64,000 bases of DNA from Ciona savignyi (Eukaryota; Chordata; Ascidiacea; Phlebobranchia; Cionidae): positions 452,476 through 516,475 of the forward strand of contig CH002580.1 of the NCBI GenBank assembly GCA_000149265.1, in the 5' to 3' direction. The stretch's first letter is position 1; every line of letters begins with the position of its first letter. The notes under the pieces were generated by a model. It was not told the origin of the DNA. It searched no databases and saw only the letters and a program-made list of their open reading frames with translations. The translations under genes and the position numbers were made by a program. Shown one piece after another: positions 56,119 through 64,000 of this stretch.

Positions 56119-59100
56119 CTAAGCTTTCTTATTTTTTTCTACCAATGCTGCAGCCCCAAGAGCAACATTGCAAGTGGCTTTCATGTGGTCGAAGAAATGG
56201 CAGGTTGCTCTATTAGCTCCAGTCCGGCCAAGTATCCAATATATTAAAGAAGTAGCAAATACTATAAAGGTGAGGACTACATCACACCAGAATATTGCGT
56301 ACACATCTCGCTTTCGCTTGATGGCACAAAGAACACATAGATCCTGATATGGTAATTGGCACCTAGAAAAGCACAGCATTTATAGATATTATTATTAGAT
56401 GAAAATTCTCTAAGTCTAACCTGAAAGTTTCAGAAGCTGCAAAGTCATCATTGAGTACAGCAATGCACCAAGCCATCATTGTCAGCATGGCTAGCGCATT
56501 TACCATTGAGAAAATTAGCTTTAGTGCATACTGTCTGACTAAGAATATGTTATTAAAGTTTTTTCCGTTGCACCAATGGTATAGCAAACTTTCAATAAGC
56601 GGATATAACTTGTTTGCTTGTGGTTCATATTCTTCATCACCGAAACCACCCTCCGGGGTAAATTTATTAAGATTAAAAACTGAAAAATGAAAATAAATTT
56701 ACCCTTTTTTATTACGACAGAAGACAGAACACTAAAGCTGTTACATAGATTCAGTAAGTAACATTTAAACACATGTAGCAGTAAAGATTATTATGATAAT
56801 TTAAGTTAGGGAAACACAATTTAATAGAACGTTTCCACATTAAATATAACCAAAAGAAGATATTTGATTTTTTTTATGTTTGGTTAACAACATAACTGGA
56901 ATGTAGTCTACATTGTCCTTGGACATGTTAGGTAATATTTTTTAACATTACCTGATAGGATATATGGCAGTTGGTGCATGGATGCAAAGTTTTCATAGCA
57001 GATCATAGAAAACAAATGACGATCTTTCATGTTACCAGCCAACATTTTGTCCAAGAACTAACAAAGGCAAAGTTTAAGGTGGAGTTCATACTGTTTAACT
57101 ATGGTATATTACCGTAAGTTCAAGTTCATGTGTCGTTTTAGCTTCTAAAAAGAGTTTAGATGAGCAGTGTTTTTAAAATCTTATGTGAACCAAATTTGCT
57201 AACCTGCACTGTTTGGAGCTGTAGCTGCAGACATTGTATTGGGTTGACTTTTACTGGTCGATTCTTTTGCTGCAAGACACCACATGGCAGAATAGCATAA
57301 TGTGTTAGTGTGTTGCTTTTCAACAGAAAGGTTGTAGCTTGCAGGACAAGACTTAGCCACAATGGTCAAACGTAGTGGATAAAAGGGGTGTACAAAACTA
57401 AAAAAGCATCCATAAACAAATCACTGCAATAGCTAAGGTAATGGTCTATGTGATAACCAGCGTCTTTCTCATTCACGGAAACATAAATATCCTAAACTAT
57501 ATGCAAGTGTGTATATAAGTGTTAGATTATGTAAACATTAATTTACCAACCGGATTTGTCTTCTTCAAAAACCAGTAGTTCTACTTTTTCAGAGGAGTTT
57601 TCAGCATCGGTTGTAATGTTTTCAGGTATGGAGGTTAAACCTTCCACTAAAAAAATTAAATCTTTTATTGGACCCCTTTTGGATTATTATTATGGTTTGA
57701 TAAAGAGCAATAAATGTTCGATTATGTTAACACTATTTACCTACCTGATTTGATTTTTTTGCAAACCAGTAGTTCTATCTTTTCAGAGTTGATTTCTGCA
57801 TCATTTGTAGTGTTTTTGTGTATGGACGTCGAATCTTTTAACAAGAAAAGTGGAATCTTTAGGTTTGCCTCTTTTGGAAAATTAGCATGGTTTAATAAAG
57901 AGCCATAATTGTGCAGTTATAAAATGTCGTTAAGCAAACTAAATTATATTCTAGAATTAGCCTAGCATCAAAAAATCAGAAATTCCAACTAAAAACCGCT
58001 CTAAAATTTAAGAGCAAGTAACAATTTTGAATATCAATTTAATAGGACTCTAAAATGGGAAAACAAAGGTCATCTTGTAAATATAAAGTGGGTAAATATA
58101 GCTCACCTTGGTGTGGTGATTGTGCAATCACCTCCTGCAAAGACCCAGAAGAAGATTTTCTTGAAATTTCCAAAGCAGTAGAAGCGACTTGTAAAGTACC
58201 GCTACTCCCAAAAGTTGCTTTTGCAGACTTAGAAGGTGTACCTATCTTAGATTTTTTCGGCTTATTCAGCCGAAGTCCGTCTAAATGTTCACTGCGTTCA
58301 TCATAAGGGTTCCCCTCATAGAACGCTAATGGGATAACTTTTACTTTTTCGAAAATATCAATGATCAAAAGTTGCATAAACTTTACATGGCCGAGTACAC
58401 GAGCACCAACTCGAAAATGCCAAAAAGCTGGCGGAAGCGCGAAAAGAATCGCCTGAAAAAAACAACAACAATATTAAGTGTAATAATTATTATGGGTCCC
58501 GTGTAAAATATAGAAAAATTGGCTGTTCGCTATTAGGGGTCACACGCTTAACGGATACCTGGCATGAAAACCAGAACTAATCAAAGAAGAATTTTAATTC
58601 GTAGAACATACGTATTCTTAATTACTTCCTAATTAATTTCTAAAATGCAGTCCACTTATCTTAGTAACTAGTGTATACTTCCCACTTTGTAAAGCTTGAA
58701 AATGGATTAGTTTAAGCAAGTTGAAACTAAGTGATGTTAGCTAGTATAAAAACATTGTGAAGTCTATTACAGGGACATTGCGAGTGACGCAAAAATAAAG
58801 AAGAACACCAGTTTTATCTCAAAGAGTTTGTAATTTTTTTACTCACCTGAACAAGCATACAATATGGCAGCCAATGTATGAAGAGTTTCATGTCACTCGG
58901 GTTTTTCAAGAGGTTGATTTTATTTTTGTTTTCTAGATATTTGCACTGTTGAGATGTCCCGTTATGTGTAATCACTGAAGTATTACTTTCCGGGGACGCG
59001 AGGCTTTCCCAACAATACGTGGTGGCGAATTCAATGAAATTCCCATCAAATCCAGATGACTTTCCGGCCGGATAGCATGACAAATTTGGCCCTGTCAAAT

Positions 59101-61165
59101 TATAAATTTTAGTTTGATAATGCAACAACAAAAAACAATAAATTGAACACTAAAATATATTGGAAGTATAAAGGTGATGCCCAGTAACATGTTTCTGCAT
59201 TCAAGCCTACCCAAAGATTTTAAAATAGAATTTGGCACAAAAATACTGGAAGGACACAACCATTTCCAGCAGTTTTGTGGTTCTTGCAAACTCTCAGAAA
59301 AGACACCTACTCTGTGCTCAGTATTTTTATGCAACCTTTGCCCACATTTTTTTTATTACGTTAAAGCTTTTAAAGAGAGAGAGAAAATCTGAGAAAATTT
59401 GCATACTCTAACAAAAACAACAGTGGAATTAAGAGATGTAGGCCTACTTAAAGAATATTTAAAGATAGATAAATAATAATGTATTTTTAGATAAATAAAA
59501 TATTGTGTTTTTCCCAATCCTACGACCAAAATGCTTGTTTCATTTATTGTCTCTATAGCAGTAGAAACAGTTTCGCTTCTTGGAATGTCCCAGATGTGAT
59601 ATTACCAGTTTATTTACGTTTTTGGGGGTTTTGAATATCTTTACAGTTGTAGTGCGCACTTCTAACGACTGTCGTTTTGTTTTTTCCCGTTTTGTTCTAA
59701 CGACTGTCGTTTTGTTTTTTCCCGTTTTCCAAATAATCCTGATTTATGTTTTCATCGTGGAAACAAAAAATAAACTAAACTTAACAAGTGTGGTTAGCTG
59801 TACCCTTTTATATATCTACATATATATATGGGATAGGATAGAATATTCATGTTTATCGCTATGGATGGAAAAACGCAAGGGGTGTTTACAGTTTACACAC
59901 AGGCAATCGTCAGATCACCTTATAGGCCCACTGTCAGGTTACTAGAGGTTTTGAGTTTACTGTTATGATCCTTGTTACCAAAGCTATTGCAGTGTGTGTG
60001 TGTTGATTCAGACATTCCTTTAATTTGGTAGAACCCATCATTCCAATAGGTTCGGTAATTGTGGTTGACACTGTAATGGAGCAACAGTAGCAAATGTACA
60101 ATATAGTTTAGTGTACAAAAATACAGAACCAAATAAAATTGTTAACAAATGTTGTTTTGAATGCATACGACCATGACCATCACCAATTTTGTTGTAATTT
60201 TTGTACCTGTATTAAAAAGAATTTACACTAAACTTGACCTACTTTTTTAAACAATCCTTTATGCAATTTCTGTGGGAATAAAACTTAATATCTATGACAA
60301 AATTTAAGAAAATTGTGCAAAATAAAAATGCTCATTGACCCAATTTTTATAAGGTTTACTAAAATTTTTATAAGGGTTTATGCCATTGACTTTCTTCTTT
60401 AACAACAATTGATGCATTATTTGATAGTCTTTTTACAAAAACATAGTCGAACAAAATTGTTTTTAATGAAAATATGTTAAAAATATATCCAAAAAATATT
60501 TTTAGGGTCTACTGCAATATTTTTAAGCAAAACTAAATTTGCATGTGTTATAGTCCCTTTAAGGGTTGTCGGATATTCACCTTGTTTGTTCTACCCAAGG
60601 ATGACCTAACAATGGCAACAAGTTCGATTTCATAAAATTTTAACTTTATTAAATAACTCGTTAATAAATAAAAATCTGATCATAATTTATGCCTATAACC
60701 AATTTAAACTAGCAAATTAGGATGGGATAGGATATACATGTTTATCCCCGTGAGTGGGAAAACAAGGGGAATTAACACACAGGCAGTCTTCAGATTACCT
60801 CACACCCACAATCAGAAACCCAATAATACGATAGGTTCAGGAAATATCCGTAAGTGCCTTGCAAAAGGACACAACTGACATACAAGCTAGCGACCAGTTT
60901 CAAACCTGCAACCTTTTGGTTGAAAGGCGACGCACTAAACCACCAGACTAATTTGTCGGACTGGTAAAAATAATTGAATAAAACAATACCACATACCTAC
61001 GAAGTCACTAATTTTTGCCACAACAGCGAGAGCCAATATTGTATACACTCCAATCCATTTCAGCAATCTATCAACTCCAAGGTCAATAACAAGGTCTATT
61101 TCATGCTTTTGTGCAGCATTTTCTAACCCACTAATCACATTTTGAGCTTGTCCAACAGTAGTCAT
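56119..61165 (-). CDS. Innexin/pannexin-family channel protein, copy B
   Basis: Ten exons (minus): 60997-61165, 58847-59091, 58107-58452, 57745-57834, 57551-57640, 57204-57269, 57113-57144, 56952-57057, 56421-56679, 56119-56362. These give 548 aa, one codon fewer than copy A (exon 5 is 90 instead of 93 bases). All splice sites and both loop cysteine motifs (YCW; QDLCVLC) are intact, so both copies look functional. Differences cluster in the cytoplasmic loop (for example the exon 3 stretch after EKVK, and exon 5). Helix topology is as in copy A: four membrane segments with a long cytoplasmic loop between the second and third. Upstream, the frame also stays open to an ATG nine codons earlier, but that extension is not conserved in copy A and crosses the acceptor-like CCTAG, so I start at MTTVGQ. 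Confidence 0.85.
57420..57495 (+). repeat. SINE fragment in channel-gene intron 5 (copy B)
   Basis: Counterpart of 44240-44365, shortened by about 50 bp in the middle; ends in the CATTCACGGAAACATAAATATCC block. Confidence 0.5.
59661..59730. repeat. 35-bp tandem duplication at an indel junction
   Basis: TCTAACGACTGTCGTTTTGT starts at 59661 and again at 59696, exactly where block B lacks the 1268 bp found in block A. Block A has a single copy at 47822. Confidence 0.85.
59831..60070 (-). repeat. SINE copy (block B counterpart of 47961-48195)
   Basis: Same insertion as in block A, so it predates the duplication. Confidence 0.75.
60720..60963 (-). repeat. SINE copy (block B counterpart of 48916-49216)
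   Basis: Same insertion as in block A but lacking about 60 internal bases (junction near 60815). Predates the duplication. Confidence 0.8.
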
Positions 61166-61740
61166 GTTTTTTCCTAGGATGAAATAAAGCACCTATTAAG
61201 TAGGGTAATCTTTCGATTCGGGACCTGCAAGACGGCCACTACATAAATAAAAACAGACCAACCTTTTTAAAGACAGGTCACTCTTTTTAAAAAGCCAGAC
61301 CACTGATTTTTTAAAGGCAGGCCACTATTGATGACCTGTAAAAACAAATTTATAAAGGTTTAACTAATTTTTAATTTTCTTCCCTCTAAATTTACGCGTT
61401 CCCTCCAAATTTAACATGGGATGAACCAACATCTTTCTCTTCTTAGGTTCATTTTCCTCTGCCAGACTGCCTGCATGCCAGTGCAAACAACTTTTTACTG
61501 GTCATTGTAGACATTTATAAAATAAGTGACTTGGTTTTTAGATTTCAATGGTACTGCGTAAACGGGTATGTTATGATATTTCACATATGACATGTAAACA
61601 TGTGTATGAATTAAAAAATATCTACAGTGTTAACAGCATATCCTTTCTGAAAACTGAATTTAGCTTCTCAATTAACATTTACATGGTAACCATTATATTC
61701 ACATCGGTTCACGACAAACGCTGCGCTTGGTGTAAACCAG

Positions 61741-62765
61741 TGTAAGTAATATTTCTCAGAACGACATATAATTCCGTCAAAGAAACTTTCTAGATTTTTA
61801 TTCTTCACCGTAGATAAAGAAATACTAATTTGTATTTATCCCCGCGTTGGTGAATCGCATGATGTAATAAAGGATGGTAATTCGTTGCAACAACGTGTGC
61901 CTATTGTCCATGGTTACAGGAACTTTCAGCTAAATAATGTGTTTATTATTTTATAACAAAACAAACTGTCTTTACCAACACAAGTACACTAGATTGAGGT
62001 TTTACAATAATGAACGGACGTCGATGCCTAACATCAACCACAATAAAAGGTCTGGTGATTCGGTTATGGAAATGTGTCTTTATCAGACACCTTTCAGGTC
62101 ATTGGTCCGACGAAAATCACCCGACATGTAATCATCGAATATAACCGGCATGGAATGCGCTGTATAGTGTTTAATTGTTCAAGCCGATGAGTATTGACGG
62201 CCAACCACGAATAACAACTTAACAAAAACGAAACTTAGTGAACCTTTCAATGCGTATACACGGTTGAATGTACAACCAGGCTACAGACGACCAAACCTTG
62301 ACACCCACACACGACGTAGGTCGCTTGGCGCTTCACGATTATTCGACAAACATTCGCAGCATTACTAAATAATTTCATGAAGGGAAGCATTTTAATGAGT
62401 CCTAGGATATTAAAATATTTCGCTAAATTAGTAACGCGGTGTAGAATTTAGTTTTTTATCCGCAAAAAAACGTGATGAGGTATTACAGAAAATCACTTTA
62501 AACCAATTTTGCGAGTTCGCTACAATATTTTGCCAGCATACCAGCAGAATCTCCGTGCCAACAATTTAAACTTACAAACCAGTTCACCAGCTATACAACA
62601 GCAGTGAACGTGGGATTAGGGTGAACAATATTGTTTTCCCACTCGGTGCCGCAAGATAACCTTTACCAAAAATCAAGAGTTGGAACCCAATCACATTTAA
62701 AGGTTATAATTAACTTAACTTTGTCCCCTGTACTCGCCCTCGTTCTGATGTTTTAGCATTTTCCT
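61741..62765 (+). repeat. Uninterrupted target locus of the LTR element, paralogous copy
   Basis: 61748-62035 matches 41417-41680 inverted, and 62036-62353 plus 62545-62760 match 36918-38060 directly. At 62031-62045 the sequence runs straight through (CATCAACCACAATAAAAGG), representing the locus without the LTR element; TCAAC corresponds to the TTAAC target duplication. Confidence 0.8.
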
Positions 62766-64000
62766 TACCTCCCGAACAGATCAATCATTTAATTTTTACC
62801 TCGCTGTAGGAAAGGGCGATGTATTCCAAGATAGGCTTGAGTTGAACACTTGCCAACTTCTAACTGCGTTCTCATTGTATAATGCCGCTTTAGATCAGAT
62901 CTGAGCACGAATGTGCCGGGACGTTGACAAAAAATGAGCTGCGCTTTTAAACTAGTTAATTACTTCGTGGGTTTGGAATATAGATCAAATGAACTGGCGA
63001 CTGTTTGAATGGTTGTAAGTCAATTAATAATACACTGTTGGAATGCCAGGTTCCGTGCACCGAGCATGTTGGCCTGGCAGGCAGAGATCATAGGCCTGTT
63101 TTATTTCAAGCGTTGCAGTTCAAAAAAGTCTATGGTAATACTCGCCTTGTGGTTAAAACGATCGCACCCCTTTGTCCGTTTAATAACTTCGCCGATCATC
63201 AACCGTGTGGGCTGTCACTACGGCTATTACACATACCTGCAGATTGCGGGTGATACTATTGCACAAAAAATCACCGGAAGGCTAATAGAGAGTGTTTGTT
63301 ATTAGGTTATGGAGACGGTCGTGCACCGTAAAAAATAATCCCATGAGAGATGATCAGTGGTCCGGTTGCTGGATCTGTCACGCTGTGAGTTGATTCGGAT
63401 TTAATGAAGTGTCTACCGCAAGCCAAGATATAAGTTGTGGGGACGGATTATAATATGGTGTCTACCGCAAGTCCTGTTTAATATCATTCGGCGGGTCATG
63501 TATATAAAGTGCCTTTTAAAGACGCACAAAGGTAGCAGTAGTTTCCACGATAGCGTGCTCATCACCCTGTGGTTCTGAAAGCCACAATATACTACTGAAT
63601 CAGTTACACCTTGGTGTGTGAGTCACGACATTGAAGAGCAGCTAAACGGAACCCCCATATGACTTAATTTCAATGGAAAGGTCGGTTCAATTTAAAATAT
63701 TTCCAGTTCATTCTTTCCCGTGTCCGATACAGTTTGTATAGACTTAGAACGCTGTATTCTACAATGTTCTCTACGCCTACCGGAAAGCGCTTATGTTGGC
63801 AGATCAACGTAACTTCGGTGTATTATCGCATTAACATCTTCACACAACAATTAATCTACGAAGCATTCAATGTCAGCTAATCACCCCATTTGATTAATGC
63901 GACAAGAGCATACAATACCTCTATAGAATATATAGAAGACCAAAAACATAAAAAGCACATATGCCAAGTTGATTAAAACCATCATGCGATGGGTTTATCG
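62766..64000. other. Unassigned right end of the window
   Basis: No protein I recognise; two overlapping frames at 63005-63305 look like chance. Two copies of GTGTCTACCGCAAG (63410 and 63462) lie upstream of a TATA-like box. Confidence 0.4.
63501..63508 (+). promoter_or_regulatory. Possible TATA box
   Basis: TATATAAA in GC-richer surroundings, preceded by two copies of GTGTCTACCGCAAG, and followed about 170 bases later by an ATG (63672). No downstream coding exon could be recognised before the window ends. Confidence 0.35.

Larger units (their letters stand above)
55246..61740. repeat. Segmental duplication, block B
   Basis: About 6.5 kb matching 42018-50008 in the same orientation. Ends at GTGTAAACCAG (61740), where the flank shared with 41417-41680 begins. 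It is shorter than A because of a 1268-bp and several smaller absences. Confidence 0.92.

Noticed and set aside
63005..63305. Overlapping 82- and 98-codon ORFs at the right end
   Set aside because: Two different frames open over the same bases, no similarity, no splice or promoter support.

Overview
The window looks like nuclear DNA from a small-genome chordate, most likely a Ciona-like tunicate. It is AT-rich. It carries vertebrate-like proteins in genes with short AT-rich introns, a dense tRNA-related SINE, and chordate-type gene content. The species call is an inference; no database was searched. Three 100-N scaffold gaps are present: 19692-19791, 34848-34947 and 51087-51186.

Left part (1-34 kb) is ordinary gene space. 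It opens with a 30-bp minisatellite (1-315). Next is a probable 5'-TOP, non-coding snoRNA host gene on + (about 1220-2445) with three intronic box C/D snoRNAs; two of these carry the same 28S-complementary guide as vertebrate SNORD74. Then come an intronless ERGIC3 (-, 3600-4757) and an intronless IGF2BP (+, 5265-7088), head to head across about 0.5 kb. A 17-exon membrane-anchored M1 aminopeptidase of the LNPEP/IRAP type follows (+, 8561-24632, 993 aa), then a 9-exon FBXL4 (+, 27015-33674, 641 aa). All exon boundaries given were read by eye from splice sites, reading-frame phase and protein similarity, and both spliced genes close in frame.

Middle part (34.3-41.7 kb) is a pair of short LTR retroelements in inverted orientation around 1.83 kb. 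Their 5-bp target-site duplications (TGCAG and TTAAC) match only if that interval is flipped. It is therefore either a recombination-driven inversion or an assembly flip.

Right part (42-62 kb) is a segmental duplication: block A 42018-50008 and block B 55246-61740. Each copy carries an intact 10-exon innexin/pannexin-family channel gene on the minus strand (549 and 548 aa), including a tandemly duplicated small exon. Between the copies lies a transposon graveyard: hAT ends, a 0.6-kb near-perfect palindrome, a Ty3/gypsy RNase H fragment, and a 3.2-kb element with long terminal inverted repeats that carries four copies of a 335-bp satellite unit. The last 2 kb (62-64 kb) repeats the flank of the LTR elements and ends with a possible TATA promoter but no gene I can recognise.

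Functionally the genes look unrelated: ER-Golgi cargo cycling (ERGIC3), mRNA binding (IGF2BP), endosomal peptide trimming (LNPEP-like), mitochondrial F-box function (FBXL4) and large-pore channels. Their shared features are genomic: SINE-rich introns, adjacent intronless genes, and duplication driven or followed by mobile elements.
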